Source: Parasedimentitalea psychrophila
GTDB taxonomy: Bacteria > Pseudomonadota > Alphaproteobacteria > Rhodobacterales > Rhodobacteraceae
Direction: 5' to 3'
DNA length: 64,000 nt
Assembly (NCBI RefSeq): GCF_030285785.1
Contig: NZ_CP127247.1
Span: forward strand, 3,929,501-3,993,500
Positions 17,836 through 31,471 of the stretch are shown here, piece by piece; within the stretch, counting starts at the first letter, position 1; each line of letters opens with the position of its first letter. Position numbers and translations under genes: made by a program. The notes under the pieces are model-generated. The model made no database searches and was not told the origin of the DNA. It saw nothing but the letters and a program-made list of their open reading frames with translations.

Positions 17836-18027
17836 ATGCAGACATTACAATATTCATATCGCGGTTTGGGCCTGCTGATGCGGCTGAATTGGGATCGGGC
17901 GCTGTCCGCGTTTGTTATTTTTCTGGCGTTGATCGCCGGCTGCTGGATCGCTGTCTCTGCTTCTGAACGGCAAATGGATGTATGCAGTACCCAATTTCAG
18001 TCCTGTTCGCCCTTTTCTAGCTTTTGA
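17836..18027 (+). CDS. Small single-span membrane protein
   Basis: A 63-residue protein I cannot name. It has a basic-aromatic N-terminus (YSYRGLGLLMRLNWDRAL), then one hydrophobic segment FVIFLALIAGCWIAVSAS, and a short Cys/Ser/Phe-rich tail. AAGGGG at 17821-17826 is 9 bp upstream of ATG 17836. It sits alone between rseP and bamA. It resembles short conserved single-span proteins of Rhodobacteraceae from memory, but that is not verified. A competing frame from ATG 17814 lacks a transmembrane segment and is less convincing. Confidence 0.55.
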   Translation: MQTLQYSYRGLGLLMRLNWDRALSAFVIFLALIAGCWIAVSASERQMDVCSTQFQSCSPFSSF

Positions 18028-18105
18028 CAACAGGGCACAAACCCGATACGCAGTTTTAAAGCTGCTTAAAAAATTGGGTTATTTGATATGCTCTGGGGGA
18101 CAAGT

Positions 18106-20481
18106 GTGGGTAAATCCTGCGGGGGGTGCCAATCGCGCACCAATATGTTGTATAGACAAGCGTCAGCACTAACACTTGCTGTCGCTATGGGGTTTGCCTT
18201 TGCACCGGCGTTTGCTGAGGCTCAGGATTACCAATTCAACTCGGTGCAGGTCGAAGGCAATCAGCGCATTCAGACCTCGACGATTGTCGCCTATACCGGG
18301 ATTGAGCGTGGCAAAACTGTGAGTGCGGGGCAACTGAACGATGCCTATCAGCGTATTCTTGACAGTGGGGTTTTTGAAACCGTTGAATTGGTGCCGCGTG
18401 GCAATACACTGACCATCAAGGTCACTGAGTTTGCAACGATCAACCAAATCAGTTTTGAGGGCAATCGCCGTCTAAAAGATGACGATCTTATCGGGTTGAT
18501 CGAATCTGCGCCGCGCCGGGTGTTTAACCCATCGCAGGCCGAACGCGACGCCGCCAATATCGCTGAGGCATATGGTGCCCAGGGTCGGGTTGCCTCGCGG
18601 GTTACCCCCAAGATCATTCGGCGCAGCGACAACCGTGTTGACCTAGTTTTTGAAGTTACCGAGGGCGACACCACCGAGGTTGAGCGCGTTTCATTTGTCG
18701 GTAACCGGGTGTATTCAGATCGCCGCTTGCGCCGTGTCATGGAAACCAAGCAGGCAGGTCTTTTGCGGGCGTTTATTCAATCGGACACTTTGATCGAAGA
18801 TCGCATCGAGTTTGATAAGCAGGTTCTGCGTGATTTCTATCTGTCACGGGGCTACGTCGATTTCCGCGTCAACAGTGCCAATGCCGAAGTGACCAATGAA
18901 AGAGACGCTTTTTTCCTGGTGGTGGATGTCACCGAAGGGCAGCAGTTCAAATTTGGTGAGATCTCAGTTTCCAGTGAAATCAGCGAAGCGGATCCGGATT
19001 TGTTCTTTGACGCACTAAGGGTCAAATCCAGCGTCACCTATTCCCCTGTGTTGGTCGAAAACTCGATTGAGCGTCTAGAGACGCTGGCCATTCGACAAGG
19101 GATTGATTTTCTGCGGGTAGAACCGCGGATCTCCAGAAATGACCGGGATCTGACACTGGATGTCGAATTTGTGCTGACCCGCGGCCCCAGGCTGTTTGTT
19201 GAGCGGATCGATATCGAGGGCAACACAACCACGCTTGACCGGGTGATCCGCCAGCGGTTCAAAACCGTCGAAGGGGACCCGTTCAATCCTCGTGAAATCC
19301 GTGAGAGCGCAGAGCGTATTCGGGCGCTAGGCTTTTTTGCGTCTGCCGAAGTTGATGTCCGCGAGGGCAGCACAGCCAGCCAGGTTGTGGTGGATGTTGA
19401 TGTGGAGGAGCAGCCGACTGGGTCGCTGACACTGGGCGGTGCCTATTCTGTTGATGACGGGTTTGGCGTGACCATCGGGCTGACGGAAAACAACTTCCTG
19501 GGTCGGGGTCAGCGTTTGTCGTTCAATATTTCGACTGCCCAGGATTCCGAAGAATATGTTTTTGGATTTACCGAACCGCACCTGTTGGGGCGTGATTTGC
19601 AGTTTTCTCTGGATCTGGGTGTTTCAAAAACCGATTCAAGCTTCTCGGAGTATGACACCAAACGGGCCTTTATCACCCCGGCGCTGTCTTTTAAGACCAG
19701 TGAGAGCTCCCTTCTTCGGGTCCGCTATACCTGGGATCGTGATGAAATGGTCAGCCGGGGAAATGATTCCAATGGCGATCCATTGGCAGGGCCGATTGTC
19801 CTTGACGAAATTGCGCAGGGCGAGCGGACGTCGAGCAGTGTTGGTTTCACCTATACTTACGACAGCCGGATCACCGGGTTGGATCCAAACGCCGGGTTCC
19901 TGGTTCAGCTTGGTGCGGACTATTCCGGTCTGGGCGGCGACAGCGAATATGTTAAATCCAATGCCAAATTCATTGCTCAGCGAATGGTGTTCAACGAAGA
20001 AGTAACCCTGCGCGCCACCTTTGAAGCGGGTGCGTTGAGCTGGCTTGGCAATGACAGCAGCAGATCGATAGACCGGTATATTCTGTCGCCGACTATTATG
20101 CGTGGCTTTGAGCCAGGCGGTATTGGCGCCCGTGACCGGTCAACCATTGGATCTGGCGCCACCTACGACGATTTCCTCGGCGGTAACTATTATGCCGTGG
20201 CCCGGTTTGATGCGGAATTCCCGCTTGGCTTGCCCGAAGAACTTGGCATGCGCGGCGGCTTTTTCTACGACATCGGCAATCTTTGGGACCTGTCCAATGT
20301 TGATACCTCCAGTGCAAACAATATTGTTGGTGAGGGCGGCTCTTTCCGCCATGTGATCGGGATCTCTCTGCTGTGGACAACTGGCTTTGGACCTTTGCGG
20401 TTCAACTTCTCGAAGGCCTTGCAGAAGGAAACCTTTGATAAGGAACAGAGCTTTGATCTGACAATCCAGGCGCGGTTCTAA
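18106..20481 (+). CDS. bamA: Outer membrane protein assembly factor BamA
   Basis: BamA is the Omp85 core of the beta-barrel assembly machine. A signal peptide (MLYRQASALTLAVAMGFAFA, then PAFAEAQ) precedes five POTRA domains, visible as repeats such as FNSVQVEGNQRIQTSTIV, INQISFEGNRRLKDDDL, VERVSFVGNRVYSDRRL and VERIDIEGNTTTLDRVI. The C-terminal half is the 16-strand barrel ending FDLTIQARF with the terminal aromatic. Start choice is open: GTG 18106 has GGGGGA about 7 bp upstream, while ATG 18088 and ATG 18145 are also in frame. It is followed closely by the skp-like gene. Confidence 0.95.
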   Translation: MGKSCGGCQSRTNMLYRQASALTLAVAMGFAFAPAFAEAQDYQFNSVQVEGNQRIQTSTIVAYTGIERGKTVSAGQLNDAYQRILDSGVFETVELVPRGNTLTIKVTEFATINQISFEGNRRLKDDDLIGLIESAPRRVFNPSQAERDAANIAEAYGAQGRVASRVTPKIIRRSDNRVDLVFEVTEGDTTEVERVSFVGNRVYSDRRLRRVMETKQAGLLRAFIQSDTLIEDRIEFDKQVLRDFYLSRGYVDFRVNSANAEVTNERDAFFLVVDVTEGQQFKFGEISVSSEISEADPDLFFDALRVKSSVTYSPVLVENSIERLETLAIRQGIDFLRVEPRISRNDRDLTLDVEFVLTRGPRLFVERIDIEGNTTTLDRVIRQRFKTVEGDPFNPREIRESAERIRALGFFASAEVDVREGSTASQVVVDVDVEEQPTGSLTLGGAYSVDDGFGVTIGLTENNFLGRGQRLSFNISTAQDSEEYVFGFTEPHLLGRDLQFSLDLGVSKTDSSFSEYDTKRAFITPALSFKTSESSLLRVRYTWDRDEMVSRGNDSNGDPLAGPIVLDEIAQGERTSSSVGFTYTYDSRITGLDPNAGFLVQLGADYSGLGGDSEYVKSNAKFIAQRMVFNEEVTLRATFEAGALSWLGNDSSRSIDRYILSPTIMRGFEPGGIGARDRSTIGSGATYDDFLGGNYYAVARFDAEFPLGLPEELGMRGGFFYDIGNLWDLSNVDTSSANNIVGEGGSFRHVIGISLLWTTGFGPLRFNFSKALQKETFDKEQSFDLTIQARF

Positions 20482-20485
20482 GACA

Positions 20486-21106
20486 ATGCCTCGCTGTGGC
20501 AAACAGGGTCACCACAGAGGGCTGGCAAAAATGCTGGCCCTTATGGGTGCCCTGTTTGCGCCGCTGCAGGCGCTTGCTCAGGGACCCTATGAACTGGATC
20601 TGAATAGCGAAATGCAACTGGGCATTCCGCAAAGCGCCATTTTGACAATTCATCCGGATCGGTTGTTTTCCAGCAGTGCTTTTGGGCGCCGGGTTGCCGA
20701 AGGGATCGAAGCTGAGGGCGCCGTTCTGACGGCTGAAAATCGACGTATTGAGGCTGTTTTGCGGGCCGAAGAACAGACCCTCGCCGAGCGCCGCCATTCT
20801 ATGGATCCGGCGGCGTTCAGGGCATTGGCTGATGCTTTTGATGAAAAAGTTCAAGAAACCCGGCGGCTGCAAGAGCAGAAACTGCGGGAGATCAATGCAA
20901 CCGGCGAGACGGCCAGGCGCGAATTTTTCACGGTTTCCTTACCGGTTTTGCAACAACTGATGCGGGAATCCGGGGCCGGTGCCATTCTGGACCAGTCCTC
21001 CGTTTTTCTCAGTGCCTACGCCGCGGACATCACCGATCTTGCGATTTCACGGATAGATGCGGTTCTGGGTGACGGTTCTCAGCTGGAGCAGGACGCTCAA
21101 CAATAA
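20486..21106 (+). CDS. OmpH/Skp-like periplasmic chaperone
   Basis: A 206-residue periplasmic protein expected to hold unfolded outer-membrane proteins on their way to BamA. It has a signal peptide (KMLALMGALFAPLQALAQ). The body is largely helical and charged (GIEAEGAVLTAENRRIEAVL; EEQTLAERRHSMDPAAFRAL; FDEKVQETRRLQEQKL), as expected of the Skp tentacle coiled coils, and ends near GAGAILDQSSVFLSAYAADI, a conserved OmpH segment. The position 4 bp after bamA supports the call. ATG 20531 with AGGG upstream is an alternative start giving a shorter signal peptide. Confidence 0.85.
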   Translation: MPRCGKQGHHRGLAKMLALMGALFAPLQALAQGPYELDLNSEMQLGIPQSAILTIHPDRLFSSSAFGRRVAEGIEAEGAVLTAENRRIEAVLRAEEQTLAERRHSMDPAAFRALADAFDEKVQETRRLQEQKLREINATGETARREFFTVSLPVLQQLMRESGAGAILDQSSVFLSAYAADITDLAISRIDAVLGDGSQLEQDAQQ

Positions 21107-21181
21107 TTGCGGCAGCTTGCCCAAAAGACGCTGTCTTGCTAGTGACGGCGCAGACCCTATGACAACAACAGGATGACCGTT

Positions 21182-21646
21182 ATGACCGCCGAGTTGAAAA
21201 GCGCTGACATTCAAATGATTCAGCGGATCCTGCCGCATCGCTATCCGTTTTTGTTGGTCGACAAAGTGCTCGACATTGATGGCTACAGCTCGGCCCGTGG
21301 CATCAAGAATGTCACCATGAACGAACCCCATTTCCAGGGTCATTTTCCGGGCACGCCAATCATGCCAGGGGTCACCATCGTCGAAGCGATGGCGCAGACT
21401 GCCGGCGTGATGATCGGCACTGCCTTTGATATGATCGACAGCAATATGCTGATCTATTTTATGAACATTGATAAGTGCAAGTTCCGCCGTAAAGTGGGGC
21501 CGGGGGATGTGCTTGAAATGAACATCGTTACCCTGCGTGGCAAGCCGGGCGGTAAAATCTGGAAATTCTCCGGCAAGGCAACTGTCGATGGTGAGGCCGC
21601 CGCCGAGGCCGAATTCACGGCCATGGTTGACTTGCAAAAGGACTGA
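21182..21646 (+). CDS. fabZ: 3-hydroxyacyl-ACP dehydratase
   Basis: FabZ dehydrates (3R)-hydroxyacyl-ACP in fatty-acid synthesis and competes with lipid A synthesis for that substrate. The hotdog-fold product (154 residues from ATG 21182) shows [18 protein letters not shown] and [20 protein letters not shown], which carry the catalytic His and Glu. AGGA at 21170-21173 favours ATG 21182 over the in-frame ATG 21173. It is five bases upstream of lpxA. Confidence 0.95.
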   Translation: MTAELKSADIQMIQRILPHRYPFLLVDKVLDIDGYSSARGIKNVTMNEPHFQGHFPGTPIMPGVTIVEAMAQTAGVMIGTAFDMIDSNMLIYFMNIDKCKFRRKVGPGDVLEMNIVTLRGKPGGKIWKFSGKATVDGEAAAEAEFTAMVDLQKD

Positions 21647-21651
21647 ACGCG

Positions 21652-22437
21652 ATGAGCCAAATCCATTCCAGTGCGGTGATCGAAGAGGGTGCCATCATTG
21701 GCCAGGGCTGCGAGATCGGCCCGTTCTGTGTTGTTGGCGCGGAGGTGGTGCTCGGCAATCAGGTGGTGCTGAAAAGCCATGTTGTTGTAACCGGAAACAC
21801 CGAGATCGGTGATGAGACGGTTGTTTTCTCCTTTGCGGTGCTTGGTGAAGTGCCGCAGGACCTGAAGTTTAAGGGCGAACATAGCCGCACTCTGATCGGC
21901 AAACGCAACCGGATCCGTGAACATGTGACGGTGAATGCCGGCACCGATGGTGGTGGTGGCGTGACGCGGATTGGCGATGACGGGTTGTTCATGGCCGGCT
22001 GCCATATCGCCCATGATGCGCAAATCGGAGACCGGGTCATAGTGGTGAATTCGGCCGCAGTTGCCGGACATTGTGTGCTGGATGACGACGTGATCATCGG
22101 TGGGTTGTCCGGTATCCATCAATGGGTGCGGATCGGCAAAGGCGCCATCGTTGGCGCGGTGACAATGGTCACCAATGATGTCATTCCCTATGGCTTGGTG
22201 CAGGCGCCACGGGGCGGTCTGGACGGGTTGAACTTGGTTGGTCTCAAACGGCGTGGTGTTGCCCGCTCTGATATCACCGCGCTGCGGGCGGCCTTTCAGA
22301 TGCTGGCCCAAGGCGAGGGCACCTTTCAGGAGCGGGCCCGGCGTTTGGGCGATGAGAGCGAAAGCGATTATGTGCAGGAAATCGTGGCGTTTATTACCGG
22401 CGACAGTGATCGCTCCTTTTTGACGCCGGGAGGGTAA
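21652..22437 (+). CDS. lpxA: UDP-N-acetylglucosamine acyltransferase
   Basis: LpxA performs the first acylation of lipid A synthesis. The 261-residue chain is built of left-handed hexapeptide repeats (SSAVIEEGAIIGQGCEIGPF; VVLKSHVVVTGNTEIG; MAGCHIAHDAQIGDRVIV). MAGCHIAHD contains the catalytic His. The C-terminal helical region follows VTNDVIPYGLVQAPRGG. It lies between fabZ and lpxI with tight spacing. Confidence 0.96.
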   Translation: MSQIHSSAVIEEGAIIGQGCEIGPFCVVGAEVVLGNQVVLKSHVVVTGNTEIGDETVVFSFAVLGEVPQDLKFKGEHSRTLIGKRNRIREHVTVNAGTDGGGGVTRIGDDGLFMAGCHIAHDAQIGDRVIVVNSAAVAGHCVLDDDVIIGGLSGIHQWVRIGKGAIVGAVTMVTNDVIPYGLVQAPRGGLDGLNLVGLKRRGVARSDITALRAAFQMLAQGEGTFQERARRLGDESESDYVQEIVAFITGDSDRSFLTPGG

Positions 22438-22440
22438 GCC

Positions 22441-23229
22441 ATGCTGGCACTGATCGCAGGAACCGGGGCCTTGCCGGGTGAAATTGTGTCGCAATTGGCA
22501 ACGCGCCCCTTGATTTGCTGCATGGCTGGGAATGAACCAAGCTCAGTTACGGCAGAGCTGCATTTCCGGCTGGAACATTTGGGTAGTTTTCTGGCCGAAC
22601 TGACCGCGCGCGGCATCACCGAAATTTGCATGGCGGGTGCGGTTGGCCGCCCCAGGATTGATCCATCGGCAATTGACGCGGCGACGTATCCCTTGGTGCC
22701 GGTGTTGCAGGCAGCACTGGCTGCAGGCGATGACGGCGCCTTGCGTGCGGTGATCGAAATATTTGAGACATCTGGTTTTGCTGTGAAATCCGCGCAGGAC
22801 GTGGCGCCGGATCTTTTGATGACAGCGGGTGTACCAACTGTGGTTCAGCCGGGCGAGCTGGATAAGGCAGATGTCCTGCGCGGGGCCGAAATTTTGGCGG
22901 CGATGAGTGCTGCCGACATTGGACAATCCTGTGCCGTTCGAGGTCGGCAGGCCATCGCTGTGGAAAATACTTTTGGAACCGATTGGATGTTGCAGGCTTT
23001 GCAGCATCGCCCGGATGGGCAGGGTGGATTGTTGTTCAAGGCACCCAAAACTGCACAGGATCGCCGCGCCGATTTACCAACAATTGGTCCCGCCACCGTT
23101 GAAATGGCCGCCAAGGCGGGCCTGTCCGGCATTGTTCTTGAGGCGGGCGGCGTCATTGTACTGGCGCAGGATGAGGTGATCGCAACTGCCGATCGGCTGG
23201 GGTTGTTTTTATGGCTGCGCCCGGCATGA
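22441..23229 (+). CDS. lpxI: UDP-2,3-diacylglucosamine pyrophosphatase LpxI
   Basis: LpxI hydrolyses UDP-2,3-diacylglucosamine to lipid X, replacing LpxH in alphaproteobacteria. The 262-residue product starts LALIAGTGALPGEIVSQL and has ITEICMAGAVGRPRIDPS, both typical of the DUF1009/LpxI family, followed by the C-terminal catalytic domain with FKAPKTAQDRRADLPTIGP. GGAGGG precedes ATG 22441. The stop overlaps the lpxB start (ATGA). Confidence 0.93.
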   Translation: MLALIAGTGALPGEIVSQLATRPLICCMAGNEPSSVTAELHFRLEHLGSFLAELTARGITEICMAGAVGRPRIDPSAIDAATYPLVPVLQAALAAGDDGALRAVIEIFETSGFAVKSAQDVAPDLLMTAGVPTVVQPGELDKADVLRGAEILAAMSAADIGQSCAVRGRQAIAVENTFGTDWMLQALQHRPDGQGGLLFKAPKTAQDRRADLPTIGPATVEMAAKAGLSGIVLEAGGVIVLAQDEVIATADRLGLFLWLRPA

Positions 23230-24386
23230 GCCTGCGGGTGTTCATTCTGGCCGGTGAGCCCTCGGGCGACCGGTTGGGGGGCGCTTTGATGGCTGGCTTG
23301 CATGAGCTGGCGCCCGGCGTGAGTTTCGCCGGTGTCGGCGGGCCGATGATGACGGCGCAGGGGCTGTCATCGCAGTTTCCCATGGACGAGCTGTCGATCA
23401 TGGGGATCGCCGAAGTGCTGCCTAAGTATCTGCATCTGAAACGGCGGATCCGCGAAGTGGCCGAGGCGGTGATTGCCAGCAAACCGGATGTGCTGATTAC
23501 CATCGACGCGCCGGATTTTTCGTTGCGCGTTGCCAAACTTGTGAAAAAATCCAGCGCCATCCGGACGGTGCATTACGTCGCACCTTCGGTCTGGGCCTGG
23601 CGTCCGGGGCGCGCCAAGAAAATGGCACGGGTCATCGACCACGTGCTGGCATTGCTGCCCTTTGAGCCAAAATTCATGCAGGTTGCGGGGATGGATTGCG
23701 ATTTTGTCGGCCATCCGGTGGTCGCTGAGCCGCAGGCGACACCGGCTGAAATCACTGAGTTTCGCCGCGAGATGGGGTTGGGCGATGCGCCCTTTGTGCT
23801 GGCCTTGCCCGGCTCACGTCGTTCAGAGGTGCTCCGATTGGCGCCGGTGTTTGGCGAGGCCCTGAGCGGGTTCCAGAAAACCAACCCAAAGATGCGCGTG
23901 GTTGTGCCTGCGGCTGCGGCCGTTGCCGGGCTCGTCCGTGAAAATCTGCAAGACTGGCCCAGCGACGTTTTGGTGTTCGATCCCAATGATTTCGAACCCG
24001 AAAAAGCGCAGGCGCATAAACGGGCGGCTTTTGCCGCTGCTGATCTGGCGCTGGCGGCCTCTGGCACGGTTTCGCTGGAATTGGCCGCCGCAAAGACACC
24101 GATGGTCATTGCCTACAGGTTTCAGTGGCTGACCTGGCGGATCATGAGATTTATGGCGATGATTGATACCGTGACGCTGGTGAATTTGGTCACCTGCAGT
24201 CGTTTTGTACCGGAATGCCTAGGCCCCGACTGTACTGCCGAAAAAATCATCGCGGCGCTGACACAGGTGGCGGCCGGTCCTGCGGACCAACAGCGGGCAA
24301 TGGCATTGACGATGAAGCAATTGGGCCAGGGTGGAGAAGTCCCGGGGCTGCGCGCCGCGCGGGCTGTACTGGACCGGCTGACCTAA
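23226..24386 (+). CDS. lpxB: Lipid-A-disaccharide synthase
   Basis: LpxB joins lipid X and UDP-diacylglucosamine into the lipid A disaccharide. Family motifs are FILAGEPSGDRLGGALMAGL, HYVAPSVWAWRPGRAKKM, DCDFVGHPVV and LALPGSRRSEVLRLAP. ATG 23226 overlaps the lpxI TGA and gives a normal 386-residue protein; an in-frame ATG 23211 would add five residues. It is the last gene of the envelope run and is convergent with mnmA. Confidence 0.96.
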   Translation: MSLRVFILAGEPSGDRLGGALMAGLHELAPGVSFAGVGGPMMTAQGLSSQFPMDELSIMGIAEVLPKYLHLKRRIREVAEAVIASKPDVLITIDAPDFSLRVAKLVKKSSAIRTVHYVAPSVWAWRPGRAKKMARVIDHVLALLPFEPKFMQVAGMDCDFVGHPVVAEPQATPAEITEFRREMGLGDAPFVLALPGSRRSEVLRLAPVFGEALSGFQKTNPKMRVVVPAAAAVAGLVRENLQDWPSDVLVFDPNDFEPEKAQAHKRAAFAAADLALAASGTVSLELAAAKTPMVIAYRFQWLTWRIMRFMAMIDTVTLVNLVTCSRFVPECLGPDCTAEKIIAALTQVAAGPADQQRAMALTMKQLGQGGEVPGLRAARAVLDRLT

Positions 24387-24392
24387 GCGTTG

Positions 24393-24460
24393 CCAGACCC
24401 TTTGCTCAGACCCTTTGCACAGGCCTTTTGCCCAGTGTCGCCACCGGGCATAGGGTCTGG
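24393..24460. terminator. Long inverted repeat between convergent lpxB and mnmA
   Basis: CCAGACCCT (24393-24401) pairs with AGGGTCTGG (24452-24460), enclosing a second stem GCCC/GGGC near 24430 and 24445. CAGACCCTTTGC is directly repeated (starts about 24394 and 24408). The structure lies in the only gap between two convergent genes and probably ends both transcripts. Confidence 0.5.
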
Positions 24461-24468
24461 TTGCTGAA

Positions 24469-25614
24469 TCAATAGCCGCGCCAGATCCAGCCACCGCCAA
24501 AAATCCGGCTGTCGTCGCTGGCGTAGAACACACAGGCCTGCCCCGGGGACACGCCTTCTTCGGGGGTCAGCAACTCGACTTCGGCCTCGGTGGCCGAGAT
24601 CGGCCGGATGATGGCCTCACGGGGGGGGCGGGTCGAGCGCACTTTGACCGACAGATGCCATTCCTCGCGCGACATGAAGGGTTCATCCCCCAACCAGTTA
24701 ATCTCGCGGACAGGGATCTTGCGGGTGGCAAGGAGCTCTTTGCCGCCAACCACAACTTGTTTGGCATCGACGTCCAGTTTGACCACATATAGCGGCTCGC
24801 TCAACCCACCGATGCCAAGACCGCGGCGCTGGCCGATTGTATAGTGCAGTACACCGTTGTGGCGGCCCAATATACGTCCGTCAGCATGTACAATCTCGCC
24901 CGGCTCTGCAGCACCAGGGCGCAGTTTCTCAATCAGACTTGCATAATCACCGTCGGGCACAAAGCAGATGTCCTGGCTGTCCGGCTTATCCGCCACTGCC
25001 AGCCCGTATTGTGTCGCCATTTTGCGGGTGGCGTCCTTGCTAGGCAAATGGCCCAGCGGAAAGCGTAGAAAATCCAGCTGCTCCGGCGTGGTGGGAAACA
25101 GAAAGTAGCTTTGATCCCGGCTGGCATCGGTGGCTGAATGCAACTCGGCGCCAAGGGTACCCATCTTGCGTTGGATATAGTGACCGGTGGCCATGCAGTC
25201 GGCCTCCAGGTCCCTGGCGGTCTGCAACAGGTCCTTGAACTTGATTCGTTCATTGCACCGAATGCAGGGCACCGGCGTGGCGCCAGCCAAATAGCTGTCG
25301 GCAAACTCGTCGATCACCGCATCCTTAAAAATGTTCTCATAATCCAGCACGTAATGTGGAAAGCCGTATTCCTCGGCGACGCGGCGGGCATCGTGGATAT
25401 CGATGCCTGCACAGCAGGCACCTTTCTTGGCCAGCGCGGCGCCATGATCATAGAGCTGCAGCGTTACGCCAACCACGTCATAGCCCTGATCGGCCAAGTA
25501 TGCTGCGACAACAGAGCTGTCGACACCGCCGGACATCGCCACGACGACACGGGTTTCAGAGGGTGGTTTGGCAAAACCAAGTGAGTTTAGCGGGGGGAAC
25601 GAATCCAGCGCCAT
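24469..25614 (-). CDS. mnmA: tRNA-specific 2-thiouridylase
   Basis: MnmA inserts sulfur at U34 of tRNA-Lys, -Glu and -Gln. The 381-residue product has the PP-loop [17 protein letters not shown], the catalytic-cysteine segments [14 protein letters not shown] and [12 protein letters not shown], and [11 protein letters not shown]. It is transcribed toward lpxB and is divergent from sciP. Together with miaA, trmFO and gluQ the window holds four tRNA-modification genes. Confidence 0.96.
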   Translation of the reverse strand: MALDSFPPLNSLGFAKPPSETRVVVAMSGGVDSSVVAAYLADQGYDVVGVTLQLYDHGAALAKKGACCAGIDIHDARRVAEEYGFPHYVLDYENIFKDAVIDEFADSYLAGATPVPCIRCNERIKFKDLLQTARDLEADCMATGHYIQRKMGTLGAELHSATDASRDQSYFLFPTTPEQLDFLRFPLGHLPSKDATRKMATQYGLAVADKPDSQDICFVPDGDYASLIEKLRPGAAEPGEIVHADGRILGRHNGVLHYTIGQRRGLGIGGLSEPLYVVKLDVDAKQVVVGGKELLATRKIPVREINWLGDEPFMSREEWHLSVKVRSTRPPREAIIRPISATEAEVELLTPEEGVSPGQACVFYASDDSRIFGGGWIWRGY

Positions 25615-25746
25615 GGGGCGACTCCTGGGGGATTGGGGCAGACGTCGCAGAATATAGGAAAATCCTACAGACTCTCAAGGGGCATGGTTCACATATCATT
25701 AAGTCGTGTCGGTCAAGGCTGACGGCGTACAATAAGGAATACGGTG

Positions 25747-26019
25747 ATGTTTTTGAAGAAAGTCGACGGGCCACGCGCAGTTACGCTGCCGGACGGGACT
25801 GTTATGACCCACGCTGACCTGCCGCCAGAAACCACCAGCCGTTGGGTTGCCTCTCGCAAGGCCGCAGTGGTTCGCGGGGTTCTTTATGGATTGCTGCCTC
25901 AAACTGAGGCAATGCAACGCTATGGTTTGAGCGAGGAAGAGTTTCGCAGCTGGATTGCAGCGGTGGCAGATCACGGAGTGGATGCCTTAAAGACCACAGC
26001 ATTGAAAAAATACCGATAG
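25747..26019 (+). CDS. sciP: CtrA inhibitor SciP (DUF1153)
   Basis: SciP is a small DNA/CtrA-binding protein that blocks CtrA-activated promoters in G1. The 90-residue product contains the DUF1153 core: VTLPDGTVMTHADLPP, TSRWVASRKAAVVRGVLYGL, YGLSEEEFRSWIAAVADHG and a TTALKKYR end. AAGGA at 25734-25738 is 8 bp from ATG 25747; GTG 25744 is an alternative. It is encoded just upstream of ctrA in the same direction, which strongly supports the call. Confidence 0.9.
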   Translation: MFLKKVDGPRAVTLPDGTVMTHADLPPETTSRWVASRKAAVVRGVLYGLLPQTEAMQRYGLSEEEFRSWIAAVADHGVDALKTTALKKYR

Positions 26020-26038
26020 ACCTAGGATCTGACCCTTA

Positions 26039-26086
26039 TTAACTATTATGGTAACGGAGCGTTAACCTTTTTCCATCAAGGTTAAC
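26039..26086 (+). promoter_or_regulatory. TTAA-rich ctrA upstream region with palindrome
   Basis: GTTAACCTT (26061-26069) and AAGGTTAAC (26078-26086) make a perfect 9-bp inverted repeat 42-67 bp upstream of the ctrA start. A third TTAA is at 26039. TTAACC half-sites are a form of the CtrA recognition element, so autoregulation of ctrA is the simplest reading. Confidence 0.5.
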
Positions 26087-26127
26087 GCAACTTGAGAGAA
26101 AGAGCTTACAGGCGGAGATAAGAGACC

Positions 26128-26847
26128 ATGCGCATACTTCTGGTGGAAGACGACCCAACAACAGCAAAAAGCATTGAACTGATGCTGACCCATGCGAACC
26201 TGAACGTCTATGTGACGGATCTGGGGGAAGAGGGCATCGATCTGGCCAAGCTGTACGACTATGATTTGATCCTGCTGGATCTGAACCTGCCGGATATGAA
26301 CGGCCACGAGGTGCTGCGTCAACTGCGTTTGGCACGGATCGAAACTCCAATCCTGATTCTCACTGGTGAAGATGATACTGAGAACAAAATCAAAGGCTTT
26401 GGCTTTGGTGCTGACGACTATATGACCAAACCGTTCCACCGCGAGGAACTGGTTGCGCGTATTCACGCCATCATTCGCCGCTCCAAGGGCCACTCGCAGT
26501 CGATCATCAAAACCGGCAAGATTGCGGTTAACCTGGATGCGAAGACGGTCGAAGTAGATGGTAAATCCGTGCACCTGACCGGCAAAGAATACCAGATGTT
26601 GGAGCTGCTGAGCCTGCGTAAGGGGACGACGCTGACCAAGGAAATGTTCCTGAACCATCTGTATGGCGGCATGGATGAGCCGGAGTTGAAGATCATCGAC
26701 GTATTCATCTGCAAGCTGCGCAAGAAGCTCAGCACTGCGACAGAGGGTGAAAACTACATCGAAACGGTCTGGGGTCGCGGATATGTTCTGCGGGATCCGC
26801 AGGTGGAACAAATGCCGAGCAGCCCACGCTTGGCTGTTGGCGCCTGA
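26128..26847 (+). CDS. ctrA: Cell-cycle response regulator CtrA
   Basis: CtrA is the OmpR-type master regulator of the alphaproteobacterial cell cycle; in Rhodobacterales it governs motility, chemotaxis and often gene transfer agents. The 239-residue protein starts [20 protein letters not shown]; the phosphoacceptor is Asp51 in [13 protein letters not shown], and Lys of [13 protein letters not shown] is conserved. The winged-helix domain includes [20 protein letters not shown] and [10 protein letters not shown]. It follows sciP by 108 bp. Confidence 0.97.
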   Translation: MRILLVEDDPTTAKSIELMLTHANLNVYVTDLGEEGIDLAKLYDYDLILLDLNLPDMNGHEVLRQLRLARIETPILILTGEDDTENKIKGFGFGADDYMTKPFHREELVARIHAIIRRSKGHSQSIIKTGKIAVNLDAKTVEVDGKSVHLTGKEYQMLELLSLRKGTTLTKEMFLNHLYGGMDEPELKIIDVFICKLRKKLSTATEGENYIETVWGRGYVLRDPQVEQMPSSPRLAVGA

Positions 26848-26858
26848 GCCTATCCGGT

Positions 26859-26880
26859 AGCGGTGCCTCAGGGCGCCGCT
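26859..26880 (+). terminator. Hairpin after ctrA
   Basis: AGCGGTGCC (26859-26867) pairs with GGCGCCGCT (26872-26880), a 9-bp stem with one G-T pair and a 4-nt loop, 11 bp after the ctrA stop. No clear T-run follows, so termination may be partial. Confidence 0.45.
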
Positions 26881-26970
26881 GCTGTATTGCCCGGCAAGGA
26901 ATTCTGTTCGAGTTGGTTTGAACATCTGGACCCGGCGCGCCTCACATCCTATCACCGTGACAGCAGGTGA

Positions 26971-31328
<4,358 letters not shown>

Positions 31329-31471
31329 GAGTTTTTCGGTGAATGTTCCGGGCTGTGTTCGCAAATGTTCTCATAAAGTTCTTTACAGAAGCCTTTAAAA
31401 ATGAGAACAAAGGGTCAACAAACACCGCAGAGTGTGATCAACAGACACAATTTTTCCTGGAGGCTAATTTT

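Noticed and set aside
21454-22494. 346-codon minus-strand frame opposite fabZ-lpxA-lpxI
   Set aside because: It spans three conserved genes on the other strand, and its His/Gln/Asn-rich product is a shadow composition.
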